From: Ramlibacter sp.
GTDB taxonomy: Bacteria > Pseudomonadota > Gammaproteobacteria > Burkholderiales > Burkholderiaceae_C
Assembly (NCBI GenBank): GCA_013815685.1
Contig: JACDFR010000014.1
Location: 1-64,000, forward strand
Direction: 5' to 3'
DNA length: 64,000 nucleotides
Each line of letters starts with the position of its first letter. Position 1 is the stretch's first letter. The translations under genes and the position numbers were made by a program. Positions 8,691 through 16,766 of this stretch are shown in pieces. Below the pieces are notes generated by a model. That model worked only from the letters and a program-made list of their open reading frames with translations, had not been told where the DNA came from and did not search any database.

Positions 8691-9476
8691 ATGACGCACA
8701 TGCATGAACCTTGCTGGCTCTTGTTCGGCGCCGGGGAACCGAGGCCCGATGCGCGGGCCCGGCTGTTCTGCTTCCACTACGCCGGCAGCGGCGGATCCAT
8801 CTTTCGTCACTGGCCGGATTCATTGCCGGATGAGGTCGAACTGGTGGCCGTTCAGCTGCCCGGCAGGGAGAACCGCCTTCACGAGCCCCTGCTCCATTCC
8901 ATGGAGGACGTCGCGCCGCCGATCGTCGACGAGCTCATGCCGTTGCTGGACAGGCCCTTCGCTTTTTTCGGCCACAGCACAGGCGCACTCATCGGATTCG
9001 AGGTGGCGCGTGTATTGCGGATGCGCGGGCTGCCGCAGCCGCAGCTGCTGATCGTGTCGGCCCAGAATGCGCCCGACGTCAAACCCGCAACGATCCGGCA
9101 CCAGCTGTCGGATCCCGAATTCATCGAAGTCCTGCGCGGCTGCAACGGCACGCCGGACGCCATCCTGGCGAACCCGGCGCTGCTCGAGCTTCTGCTGCCG
9201 CGGATACGTGCCGATGGCGCGCTGTTCGAAACCTATCGCTACGAGCAGCAGCCGCCGCTGGATTGCCGGATCGTGGTCTTCCACGGGTCCGAAGATCACC
9301 TGGTGCACGTCGAAGGTCTCGCGCGGTGGGAACGCGAGACAAGTCAGAGTTTCAGCCGCTTCAAATTTCCGGGCGACCACTTCTTCATTCACGCCGAAGA
9401 AGCGTCGGTACTCAAACACGTCAATCGGGAACTTGCGCCGCTGCTAAGCGAAGCAGGTTCCACGCTAACCGGGTAG
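8691..9476 (+). CDS. Type II thioesterase (alpha/beta hydrolase) 1
   Basis: 261 residues of the GrsT-like thioesterase family. It shows the oxyanion region 'FCFHYAGSGGSIF', the nucleophile elbow 'GHSTG' (Ser96), an Asp in 'GSEDHLV' and the catalytic His in 'GDHFFIH'. In halogenase pathways such proteins release or edit carrier-bound residues, or move them between carriers. SyrC and CmaE transfer residues with a Cys nucleophile, but here the nucleophile is Ser, so hydrolytic release of the (chloro)aminoacyl group is more likely. It starts 17 bases after the halogenase stop in the same operon. A second copy lies at 11121. Confidence 0.9.
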   Translation: MTHMHEPCWLLFGAGEPRPDARARLFCFHYAGSGGSIFRHWPDSLPDEVELVAVQLPGRENRLHEPLLHSMEDVAPPIVDELMPLLDRPFAFFGHSTGALIGFEVARVLRMRGLPQPQLLIVSAQNAPDVKPATIRHQLSDPEFIEVLRGCNGTPDAILANPALLELLLPRIRADGALFETYRYEQQPPLDCRIVVFHGSEDHLVHVEGLARWERETSQSFSRFKFPGDHFFIHAEEASVLKHVNRELAPLLSEAGSTLTG

Positions 9477-9482
9477 AAAAAA

Positions 9483-10166
9483 ATGCCGCAGTGGAAGACA
9501 GATGAGGAATTATTCGCCCTGATGCGGGCCGAGATCGCGACCTGCCCGGTCAGCGATGTGATGGAACAGCTCGGTTTTGCATTCCCGATGCTACCGCCCG
9601 AAATCCGGCCGCTGCGCCCCGACATGGTCATGATCGGCCGCGCCATGCCGGTGCAGGATGAGCCTCCGGTCCCGCACGGTGGATTGAAGCGGTTCGACGC
9701 CAAGCCCTTCGGGTTGTTATTCGAATCGATCGAAGCGCTTCGACCGATGGAGGTCTACATCGCCAGCGGCGGCCCGACCACGGCAGCGCGCATCGGCGAC
9801 ATGCTGACCTTGCGCGCACGCAATCTCGGCGCCGCCGGCGTGGTGCTCAACGCGCACGTACGCGACGCCAACACCATCGTGGGGCTGAATATCCCGGCGT
9901 TCGCGCACGGCACCTATGCCTATGGGCTGCAGGGACGCCACAACGTGGTCGATTACCGCTGCTCGATCACGATCGGGAACGTGCGTATCAGGCCGGGCGA
10001 CCTGGTTTTCGGCGACGGCGACGGTGTCTGCGTCATCCCGCGCGAGGCCGAGGAAGAAGTCGTCAACCGCGCCATCGCCAAGAACCGCCTGGAGCGAAAT
10101 GTCCGGGAAGGAATCGCGGCCGGGCAAAGCGTGGTCGACGCGTTCAACAAATACAAAGTCATGTAA
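9483..10166 (+). CDS. RraA-like protein (HMG/CHA aldolase or oxaloacetate decarboxylase family)
   Basis: 227 residues. The family motif is visible as Gly ~20 residues before Arg-Asp: 'ARIGDMLTLRARNLGAAGVV', then 'NAHVRD' and 'GDLVFGDGDGVCVIP'. Members that keep Arg-Asp cleave 4-hydroxy-4-methyl-2-oxoglutarate type substrates or decarboxylate oxaloacetate to pyruvate, using a divalent metal. The gene sits 6 bases after the thioesterase in the biosynthetic operon. It could supply pyruvate for the downstream aldolase or process a pathway keto acid; this is inference. ATG 9483 is preceded by an A-rich stretch rather than a strong ribosome-binding site. Confidence 0.82.
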   Translation: MPQWKTDEELFALMRAEIATCPVSDVMEQLGFAFPMLPPEIRPLRPDMVMIGRAMPVQDEPPVPHGGLKRFDAKPFGLLFESIEALRPMEVYIASGGPTTAARIGDMLTLRARNLGAAGVVLNAHVRDANTIVGLNIPAFAHGTYAYGLQGRHNVVDYRCSITIGNVRIRPGDLVFGDGDGVCVIPREAEEEVVNRAIAKNRLERNVREGIAAGQSVVDAFNKYKVM

Positions 10167-10179
10167 AGGAATACAAACA

Positions 10180-11124
10180 ATGAAAGCCGACTACGTCTGG
10201 AAAAACGGCGAGATGCTTCCGTGGGAGCGCGCCCAGGTTCATGTGATGAGCCACGCGCTTCACTATGGAAGCAGCGTCTTCGAGGGAGTGCGCGCCTACG
10301 AGATCCGCGAAAAGTCGGCGATCATGTGCGGACCAGAGCATTACGAGCGCCTCCTGTTCAGCTGCAAGGTCGCGCGGATCCCGTCCCCGTTGTCCGTGGG
10401 ACAGTGGATGGAAGTCACCGCCGACACGTTGCGCGCCAATGGGCACCGCAGCGCCTACATCCGGCCGCTCGTCTATCGGGGCCTGGGGCCGACCATGGGC
10501 CTGGACGGCCGCGGCTGCCCCTCCGAAGCGCTGCTCGCGAGCATGCCCTGGGGCGCCTATCTGGGCGAGGACGCGCTGGTGCAGGGCGTCGATGTGCAGG
10601 TCAGCAGCTGGCGGCGCAGCGGCTCAGGCGCGGCGAGCACGCTCGCCAAGATCGGCGGCCAGTATGTCAACAGCCAGTCGATCGTGATGGAAGCCCGCGA
10701 CAACGGCATGAGCGAGGGCATCGCGCTCGACGGCAACGGCCTGGTGAGCGAAGGCAGCGGCGAGAACGTCTTCATCGTCTGCAAGAAGGAGATCTTCACG
10801 CCTTCGCTGAGCAGCAGCATCCTGTGCGGCATCACCCGCAACTGCGTGATGCGGATCGCCAGGGACCTGGGCTATACGGTGACCGAGGCCAGCGTTCCGC
10901 GGGAGATGCTCTACCTGGCCGACGAAATCTTCTTCACCGGAACCGCGGTGGAGGTCTGTCCGGTGCGCTCGGTCGACCGCATGCCGGTCGGCAACGGGCA
11001 GCGGGGGCCGGTGACGCGTGCCATCCAGGAAATCTATTTCGGCATCATGCGCGGCACGCACCCGGACAAGTGGAACTGGCTGACGCACGTCTCCGTGCCG
11101 GCACGCCAGGGAGCACCGGCATGA
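10180..11124 (+). CDS. Class IV PLP aminotransferase, IlvE-like
   Basis: 314 residues, the normal length for branched-chain aminotransferases. The PLP lysine is Lys157 in 'TLAKIGGQY', followed by the family block 'GIALDGNGLVSEGSGENVF'. It interconverts 2-oxo acids and L-amino acids with glutamate as usual partner. In context it would aminate the 2-oxo acid made by the aldolase encoded at 12889 or by a branched-chain-like route. ATG 10180 is chosen because the family begins ~5 residues later; the open frame upstream runs into rraA and is not coding. It overlaps the next thioesterase gene by 4 bases. Confidence 0.92.
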   Translation: MKADYVWKNGEMLPWERAQVHVMSHALHYGSSVFEGVRAYEIREKSAIMCGPEHYERLLFSCKVARIPSPLSVGQWMEVTADTLRANGHRSAYIRPLVYRGLGPTMGLDGRGCPSEALLASMPWGAYLGEDALVQGVDVQVSSWRRSGSGAASTLAKIGGQYVNSQSIVMEARDNGMSEGIALDGNGLVSEGSGENVFIVCKKEIFTPSLSSSILCGITRNCVMRIARDLGYTVTEASVPREMLYLADEIFFTGTAVEVCPVRSVDRMPVGNGQRGPVTRAIQEIYFGIMRGTHPDKWNWLTHVSVPARQGAPA

Positions 11125-11978
11125 CCGAGGTTCAGCGCCCCGAATCTCCCTGCCTCATCGTCCACGACGCCGAGGGGATGCCCGAGGTGCGCTTGCGGCT
11201 TTTTTGCTTCCACTACGCCGGCGCGACCGCTGCCATCTTCCGGTCCTGGCGCAACGCGTTGCCCGATTGGGTGCAACTGATCGCGGTACAGCTCCCGGGC
11301 CGGGACTACCGGATGTCCGAGCCGCTGCTGAGCGACGCCGAACCTGTGGTCGCCGAGCTGGCCGAAGCCGTGCCTGCGCTCCTGGACCGGCCGTTCGTGT
11401 TCTTCGGCCACAGCATGGGGGCGCTGATCGCGTTCGACCTGGCGCGGATCCTGCGCGAGCGGGGCCTGCGCCAGCCCTGCCTGTTCGTGGCGTCGGGCCG
11501 CAACGCCCCGCAGTTCAGGTGGCGGGATGCAGGCGTCGAGGCGCTTGCGGACGATGTGTTCATCGCCACCGTACGCGACTACAACGGCACGCCCGAGGCG
11601 TTGATCGACGAGCCCGCGATGCGCGACCTCTGGATGCCGCGCCTGCGCGCCGACTTGACCATCTCGGCGACGTACCGCTATGAGGAGCAACCGCCCCTGG
11701 GCTGCCCCTTCCTGGTCCTGCACGGCACGGACGACGGCCTCGTGAGCGACGCAGGCCTGCGTGGATGGTTGAGCGAAACAAGCGGCCCGGTGCGGTACGT
11801 CCGCTATCCGGGCAATCACTTCTTCTTGCACAGCGACGAACAGCTCGTGCTCGCCGACCTGAGCCGGGAGCTGGAAAGGCTGCTGGCAGGTAGCGGGGAC
11901 ACGGCGCAGGCGGAGCAACGCGGCACGGAGGCCGGCATCCGCCAGCCCACCGACGGCGTACGTGCGCTAACTTACTAA
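11121..11978 (+). CDS. Type II thioesterase (alpha/beta hydrolase) 2
   Basis: 285 residues, clearly paralogous to the first thioesterase ('FCFHYAGATAAIF', nucleophile 'GHSMG' with Ser98, 'GTDDGLV', 'GNHFFLH'). It has a ~30-residue Ala/Glu/Gly-rich tail absent from copy 1. ATG 11121 overlaps the aminotransferase stop (ATGA). Two such enzymes around a single carrier protein suggest division of labour: product release and removal of mis-loaded groups, or hydrolysis of two different thioesters. The nucleophile is Ser, not the Cys of SyrC/CmaE acyl shuttles. Confidence 0.9.
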   Translation: MTEVQRPESPCLIVHDAEGMPEVRLRLFCFHYAGATAAIFRSWRNALPDWVQLIAVQLPGRDYRMSEPLLSDAEPVVAELAEAVPALLDRPFVFFGHSMGALIAFDLARILRERGLRQPCLFVASGRNAPQFRWRDAGVEALADDVFIATVRDYNGTPEALIDEPAMRDLWMPRLRADLTISATYRYEEQPPLGCPFLVLHGTDDGLVSDAGLRGWLSETSGPVRYVRYPGNHFFLHSDEQLVLADLSRELERLLAGSGDTAQAEQRGTEAGIRQPTDGVRALTY

Positions 11979-11989
11979 GGCGGTAAAGA

Positions 11990-12892
11990 ATGAAAACGGC
12001 ATCGCGTACACGAGTGGCTATTGTGGGGTCGGGCAGCATCGGCGTCGACCTCATGTTCAAGGTCAAGTCCACCGAGTGCCTCGACCTGGCATTCGTCGTC
12101 GGGCGCAGCCCCACGAGCGAAGGCCTCAAGCTCGCCAGGGCCAGCAACGTCGAAACCTCCAGCGACGGCCTGAATTTCCTGAAAGAGAACGCCGACGCAT
12201 ACGACCTGGTGTTCGACGCCACCTCGGCCGCGGGCCACAAGGTGAACAATGCATTCTTCGAGCAGGCGGGAAAGTTCGTCATCGACCTGACGCCCGCCAA
12301 GCTGGGGCGCCTGTGCGTACCGTGCATCAACCTGCCGGAATCCGACGCTGCCCAGAACATCAACCTGATCACCTGCGGGGGCCAGGCCAGCTTGCCGCTC
12401 GCCTATGCGCTCAAACAGGCGGTGGACGAGATCGAATACATCGAGGTGGTGTCCGCCATCGCTTCCAGGAGCGCGGGCATGGCCACCCGGGAAAACATCA
12501 ACGAGTACATGACAACCACAGAGTTCGCGCTCGCCATGTTCTCGGGTGCGAAGAAGACGAAGGCGATTCTCAACATCAACCCGGCGGAGCCCGGCATCCA
12601 GATGCAGACCACGCTGTACGCGCACGCCCGCTACAAGGACTTCGGCCAGGTCAAGGCACGCATCAACGCGATGGTCGACAAGGTCCGGGAATACGTTCCC
12701 GGCTATCAACTGGTGGTCCAGCCGATGGAAAGCCAGGGCAGGATCACGGTGAGCCTCACCGTTCGCGGCCGGGGCGACTACCTGCCCGAGTTCGCCGGGA
12801 ATCTGGACATCATCAACTGCGCGGCGATCGCGGTCGCCACGCACCAACACGCAGCCACACAAGCAGCCACACAGGCAGGAGTTACACAATGA
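11990..12892 (+). CDS. Acylating aldehyde dehydrogenase, MhpF/DmpF/NikA-type
   Basis: 300 residues. N-terminal NAD-binding 'VAIVGSGSIGVDLM', catalytic Cys129 in 'ITCGGQA', and the family blocks 'SAIASRSAGMATR', 'NPAEPGIQMQTTLY' and 'AGNLDI'. DmpF-type enzymes interconvert acyl-CoA and aldehyde and channel the aldehyde to a partner aldolase. Here the partner gene follows with a 4-base overlap. In the nikkomycin pathway a homologous pair works in the biosynthetic direction (established), and that reading fits this cluster. The acyl donor could be a CoA ester or the carrier-bound residue. The C-terminus has a short Ala/Thr/Gln repeat ('AATQAATQ'). Confidence 0.9.
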   Translation: MKTASRTRVAIVGSGSIGVDLMFKVKSTECLDLAFVVGRSPTSEGLKLARASNVETSSDGLNFLKENADAYDLVFDATSAAGHKVNNAFFEQAGKFVIDLTPAKLGRLCVPCINLPESDAAQNINLITCGGQASLPLAYALKQAVDEIEYIEVVSAIASRSAGMATRENINEYMTTTEFALAMFSGAKKTKAILNINPAEPGIQMQTTLYAHARYKDFGQVKARINAMVDKVREYVPGYQLVVQPMESQGRITVSLTVRGRGDYLPEFAGNLDIINCAAIAVATHQHAATQAATQAGVTQ

Positions 12893-13932
12893 TAGTTATC
12901 AGCGACGCCACATTGCGCGACGGCAACCATGCCATCCGCCACCAGCTCACGGCGGCCCAGATGTACGAGTATGCGAGCGCGGCCGACGAAGCGGGCATCG
13001 ACATCGTCGAAGTCGGGCACGGCAACGGATTGGGCGGCTCGTCGTGCCTGCTCGGGCAGACACCGATCGACGACACCATCATGCTGGAGACCGCGCGCGC
13101 GGCGCTCAAGTCCAGCCAGCTCGGCGTGCATTTCATCCCGGGCCTGGGCAAGTCCTCCGACATCACCCTGGCGCTCGAGGCCGGCGTCGATGTGGTGCGC
13201 GTGGCCACGCACTGCACCGAAGCCAACGTATCGGCGCGGTTCATCGAGCAGGTTCGCCTGGCCGATAAGACCGCCTATGGCGTGCTGATGATGTCGCACA
13301 TGGCGCCGCCCGAAGTACTGCTGGCGCAAGCCAGGCTCATGGAGGGCTACGGCGCGCAGGCCGTGATCCTGATGGACAGCGCCGGGTACTCGACCCCTTC
13401 GCTCGTCAAATCCAAGGTCAGCCGTCTCGTCGACGGGCTCAGCATCATGGTCGGGTTCCATGCCCACAACAACCTGGGCTTGGCGGTGGCCAACAGCCTG
13501 GTCGCCCTGGAGGAGGGCGCACTGGTCATCGACGGGTGCATCAAGGGTTTCGGCGCCGGCGCGGGCAACACGCAGCTGGAGACCTTGATCGCCGTGATGG
13601 AACGCGAGGGCTACCAGGCCAACACGACCTTCGAGAAGGTGACGGAACTGGGCCGCCGTTCGGAGGCCTTCCTCAGCCCGAAGACGCCGCATATCAGCGC
13701 GGCCAACATCGCCAGCGGGCTGTTCGGCCTGTTCTCGGGGTACGTACCGCACATCCAGAAGGCTGCGCTGGAATTCGACGTCAACGAGTTCGAACTTTAC
13801 GGGCGCCTGGCCAAGAGGAAGCTGGTGGCGGGCCAGGAAGACATCATCACTGAAGAGGCGGGCCGGCTCGCTCGCGCGCGTGACACGCAAAGAGCCGTCG
13901 GCAAGCTGGAGGCGCGGGAGGTTTCCGCTTGA
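12889..13932 (+). CDS. 4-hydroxy-2-oxovalerate aldolase-like DRE-TIM enzyme (MhpE/DmpG/NikB-type)
   Basis: 347 residues, matching DmpG (~345). The active-site signature near the N-terminus is 'TLRDGNHAIRHQ' (Arg10, Asp11, His14) and the metal ligands appear in 'GFHAHNNLGLAVANS'. The C-terminal ~60 residues form the DmpG dimer/communication domain. It should join an aldehyde delivered by the preceding dehydrogenase to pyruvate or 2-oxobutyrate, giving a 4-hydroxy-2-oxo acid that the cluster aminotransferase could convert to a 4-hydroxy-2-amino acid. The start overlaps the dehydrogenase stop (ATGA). It is the last gene before the terminator at 13935. Confidence 0.9.
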   Translation: MIVISDATLRDGNHAIRHQLTAAQMYEYASAADEAGIDIVEVGHGNGLGGSSCLLGQTPIDDTIMLETARAALKSSQLGVHFIPGLGKSSDITLALEAGVDVVRVATHCTEANVSARFIEQVRLADKTAYGVLMMSHMAPPEVLLAQARLMEGYGAQAVILMDSAGYSTPSLVKSKVSRLVDGLSIMVGFHAHNNLGLAVANSLVALEEGALVIDGCIKGFGAGAGNTQLETLIAVMEREGYQANTTFEKVTELGRRSEAFLSPKTPHISAANIASGLFGLFSGYVPHIQKAALEFDVNEFELYGRLAKRKLVAGQEDIITEEAGRLARARDTQRAVGKLEAREVSA

Positions 13933-13934
13933 CG

Positions 13935-13979
13935 CGCAGGCCCGTGGCGGTCGGCGCCGCGCGGGCCTGCGTTTTTTTT
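13935..13979 (+). terminator. Rho-independent terminator after the first biosynthetic operon
   Basis: Ten-base perfect stem CGCAGGCCCG / CGGGCCTGCG (13935-13944 with 13962-13971), GC-rich loop, then eight T at 13972-13979. It overlaps the last codons region of the aldolase by almost nothing and ends the adenylation-to-aldolase operon. Confidence 0.9.
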
Positions 13980-14011
13980 CGATCTACAGGTTGTGCGACC
14001 GGGGAGGATTT

Positions 14012-14422
14012 GTGGCTGGCTTGAACGAACAGGGATATGGGGCGTGGGAGCTGATCGAACGCGAGGAGCTGACCCCGCAGATCGGGCGCCAGATGGTGTC
14101 GGGCGACGCGCTGATGATGGCCAAGCTCTACTTGAAGAAAGGCGCCTTCGTCGGCACTCATTCGCACCCGAACGAACAGTTCACCTACATCCTCGAGGGT
14201 CGCATTCGTTTCCGCTACGGGCATAACCTGGAGCACGAGGCCGTCGTGGGGCCCGGAGAGATCCTGCACCTTCCGGCCAACCTGCCGCACAACGCGCTTT
14301 GCCTGGAGGACGCCGTCGATCTGGACGTATTCACCCCGCTCAGGGCGGACTGGCTGGCCCCTGGCGGCCAGCAGTATTTCTCCGGCTCCGAGGCTGAAGG
14401 AGCCGACAGTGTCCGTCCATGA
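14012..14422 (+). CDS. Small cupin-domain protein
   Basis: 136 residues forming one cupin barrel. Metal-binding motif 1 is 'GTHSHPNEQFTYILEG' and motif 2 is 'HLPANLPHNALCLED'. Single-domain cupins of this type are often metal-dependent dioxygenases, isomerases or binding proteins; the sequence does not say which. GTG 14012 has GGGGAGGA six bases upstream, so I prefer it over the longer frame that begins before the terminator. It overlaps the next gene by 14 bases, starting a second operon of the biosynthetic region. Confidence 0.8.
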   Translation: MAGLNEQGYGAWELIEREELTPQIGRQMVSGDALMMAKLYLKKGAFVGTHSHPNEQFTYILEGRIRFRYGHNLEHEAVVGPGEILHLPANLPHNALCLEDAVDLDVFTPLRADWLAPGGQQYFSGSEAEGADSVRP

Positions 14423-15011
14423 AGCCTTGCCGACGATGGCGCTCTACCTGTCGCTGGTGTTGGTGGTGCCGGGCCCCACGAACACGTTGCTGCTGTCGTC
14501 GGGCCTGAAGGTCGGTTTGCGCCGCACGCTGCCGCTGGTCGTCGCCGAGGCGATGGGCTATGTCGTCGCAATTTCCGCGTGGGGCTTCTTTCTCTTCGCG
14601 CTGGCCGCCAGCCGTCCCTGGCTGATGGCCACCGTGAAGCTCCTGAGTTCGGCCTACATCCTGTGGCTGGCAGTCAAGATGTGGAGAAAGAGCCGCTCGC
14701 TGCATAACCTGGCGGCCCGGCCGGTCGGTTTTCGCGACGTATTCGTGGCCACGCTGATGAACCCGAAGGCCGTGCTGTTCGCGAGCACGGCATTCCCGAT
14801 CGAGGCGTTCCAGTCCGGCGAGTACTTCATGCAGGCGATCCTGGTATTTCTCATCGTTCTTGCCCCAATCGGAATCGGCTGGTCCGGCCTGGGCGGGCTC
14901 CTGACGTCCAGGCGTTCCTGGTCGGCCTATACATCCACTTTTCTTCGCTGCGCATCGCTGGTCCTCGTGATGTTCTCCGGTTCGCTGGTCTATTCGATCC
15001 TGCATCCTTGA
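14409..15011 (+). CDS. LysE/RhtB-family amino acid exporter
   Basis: 200 residues with about six hydrophobic segments and the LysE/RhtB hallmarks 'VPGPTNTLLLSSGLKVG' near the N-terminus and 'ATLMNPKAVLF' in the middle. The family exports amino acids or derivatives in exchange for protons. GTG 14409 is preceded by AAGGAG at the right distance. In this cluster it is a plausible exporter of the non-proteinogenic amino acid intermediate or a self-protection device. Confidence 0.85.
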   Translation: MSVHEALPTMALYLSLVLVVPGPTNTLLLSSGLKVGLRRTLPLVVAEAMGYVVAISAWGFFLFALAASRPWLMATVKLLSSAYILWLAVKMWRKSRSLHNLAARPVGFRDVFVATLMNPKAVLFASTAFPIEAFQSGEYFMQAILVFLIVLAPIGIGWSGLGGLLTSRRSWSAYTSTFLRCASLVLVMFSGSLVYSILHP

Positions 15012-15070
15012 CCTCCGGCATCACCTGCGATGCACCAAATTCTCATATCCCAAAATTCCACGGAGGCGCA

Positions 15071-15658
15071 ATGACAAAAAACTGGACGCAGAGCGCGCTG
15101 AAAGATTATCAGATGCCGCTTTCCTCAACGGCCCCGGCCTCGCTCGCCAGCGACCCGGACACGATCACCCACCAGTTCAAGAAAGCCATGCGCCGGCTGA
15201 CGGCGACGGTCTCCATCATCACCACCCAGGAGCAGGGCGAACGTTTCGGGATGGTGGTCACGGCCGTCAGCGCCGTGTGCACGGAGCCGCCCGCCATCCT
15301 GGTGTGCATCAATCGCTCGGCCAGCATCTACGCACCTCTCACGCGTATACGGCGCTTTTCGGTGAACCTTCTTCAGGAGCGACAGCACGGCCTGATCGCC
15401 CCGTTCAGCAGCAAGCTCGAGCATCACGAGCGCTTCGCGCACGGGGCCTGGGGCGAGGCCGAGTGCTTGCCGGTTCTTGGCGGCGCACAGGCGACCTTGT
15501 TCTGCCGGGTCGACGGCGAGCTGGGTTATGGCAGCCACGACGTTCTCATCGGCCACGTTGAATCCGTACGGGTGGCCGATCCCATATGGCCACTCCTCTG
15601 GCAGGACGGGCGCCCTGCTGCCTCACGCATGCTGCTCGACGAAAGAGTTCAGGCATGA
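15071..15658 (+). CDS. Flavin reductase-like protein (two-component monooxygenase partner)
   Basis: 195 residues, FMN-binding split-barrel family. It shows 'FKKAMRRLTATVSIITTQEQ', 'GMVVTAVSAVCTEPPAILVC', 'RRFSVNLLQERQ' and a 'HVLIGHV'-like end ('HDVLIGHVESV'). These proteins supply reduced FMN to a separate monooxygenase; the NtaA/SnaA-type enzyme at 16767 is the obvious partner. ATG 15071 follows GGAGG by 5 bases and is preferred to an upstream GTG-type start at 15008. Confidence 0.85.
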   Translation: MTKNWTQSALKDYQMPLSSTAPASLASDPDTITHQFKKAMRRLTATVSIITTQEQGERFGMVVTAVSAVCTEPPAILVCINRSASIYAPLTRIRRFSVNLLQERQHGLIAPFSSKLEHHERFAHGAWGEAECLPVLGGAQATLFCRVDGELGYGSHDVLIGHVESVRVADPIWPLLWQDGRPAASRMLLDERVQA

Positions 15659-15705
15659 GAACCCAGACCTCATGACGCAGAAACACAATCCCCTGGAGCC
15701 CCGAC

Positions 15706-16714
15706 ATGGAGACCGTGCTTGAGCAGCTGACGCAGCACCTTGCGTCCCCCATCAATAGTTTGATCCTCCAGATCCTGGTCGTCATCTTTGCCGCCAAGCT
15801 GTTCGGCGCGATCTGCAGGCTTGCCGGGCAACCGCAAGTGGTCGGCGAAATTCTTGCGGGCATCGCACTCGGGCCCTCGCTTCTGAAAGTGGTGGCGCCC
15901 GAGATCCATGGTTTTGTTTTTCCCAAGGAGTCGCTGTCACAGCTGTTCTTCCTGAGCCAGCTGGGGATCTTGTTGTTCATGTTCATCGTCGGACTCGAAC
16001 TCGACCTGAAGTCGCTGCGCTCCAAGGCCAAGTCGGCGGTCGTGATATCGCAGTGGCCTGGGCGCGATATGGACGCTCGTTTTCGCCGTGCTATATATTG
16101 CCTTCATGCTGACCGTGGTCCGTCCGTACTTGAGCAGGTCACTCAACGTCGCCGCGAACGAACCGGTTTCGCCGCGCCTGATCGGCTTGATCCTGATCGG
16201 GCTCCTCGTATCGTCCTGGATCACGGAGACGATCGGCATCCACGCCCTGTTCGGCGCCTTCCTGATGGGCGTCGCGGTGCCCGACCATGGGCAGGTCAAG
16301 GAAAAGATCGGTGCGCGGGTCCACGACGTCACCACCATCATCCTGCTGCCCCTGTTCTTCGCCTTCACGGGCCTTCGAACCGAGCTGGGCTTGATCAACG
16401 ACGCCGAGTCGTGGCTGATCTGCGGCCTGGTGCTGTTTGTCGCGATGGCGGGCAAGCTGGGTGGGGCCACGATCGCAGCCCGGTTCACGGGTCATGGCTG
16501 GCGCGATTCCCTGACGGTCGGTGCGCTGATGAATACGCGCGGCCTGGTCGAACTGATCGTCCTGAACGTCGGCTACGACCTGGGGATCCTGAGCCCCAAG
16601 ATATTCACCATCATGGTCATCATGGCCCTCGTCACCACGATGACTACGGGGCCGCTGCTGCGGCTCCTCAAGCCGGCTGCGGGGCGGTTGTTCCCCGTAG
16701 TGGCGCGGCGGTGA
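15706..16714 (+). pseudogene. Cation/proton antiporter (KefB/NhaP-like), internal deletion
   Basis: The first ~115 codons read as a normal antiporter N-terminus ('GQPQVVGEILAGIALGPSLL', 'LFMFIVGLELDL'). After 'SAVVIS' near 16050 the frame goes wrong. The C-terminal half continues in another frame from about 16055 ('WTLVFAVLYIAFML', 'GIHALFGAFLMG', 'NTRGLVELIVLNVGYDLGIL'). Compared with full-length relatives roughly 100 residues are missing at the junction, so this is an out-of-frame internal deletion, not a simple frameshift. Intact, it would have been a ~400-residue membrane antiporter. Its decay inside an otherwise tidy operon suggests it is dispensable for the pathway. Confidence 0.85.
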
Positions 16715-16766
16715 CGGACAAGCGCACCACATTCGCGCGCGCTCAACATTTTCAAGGAGACTTCCC

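Noticed and set aside
10221-11120. N-terminal 300-residue extension of thioesterase 2
   Set aside because: It is the aminotransferase gene read in the wrong frame; ATG 11121 with a 4-base overlap is the real start.
9916-11124. 402-residue version of the aminotransferase beginning inside rraA
   Set aside because: The first ~88 residues are Ser/Arg-rich out-of-frame rraA sequence; the family N-terminus starts at ATG 10180.
12076-12888. Extended N-terminus of the aldolase
   Set aside because: The extension is out-of-frame dehydrogenase sequence rich in Arg; the catalytic TLRDG motif lies just after ATG 12889.
11990-13932. Part of an aromatic meta-cleavage catabolic operon
   Set aside because: No extradiol dioxygenase, hydrolase or hydratase is nearby; the genes are embedded in and overlap with biosynthetic genes.
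13935-13979. Riboswitch or attenuator before the cupin gene
   Set aside because: A simple GC stem followed by eight T with no alternative pairing visible fits an ordinary terminator.
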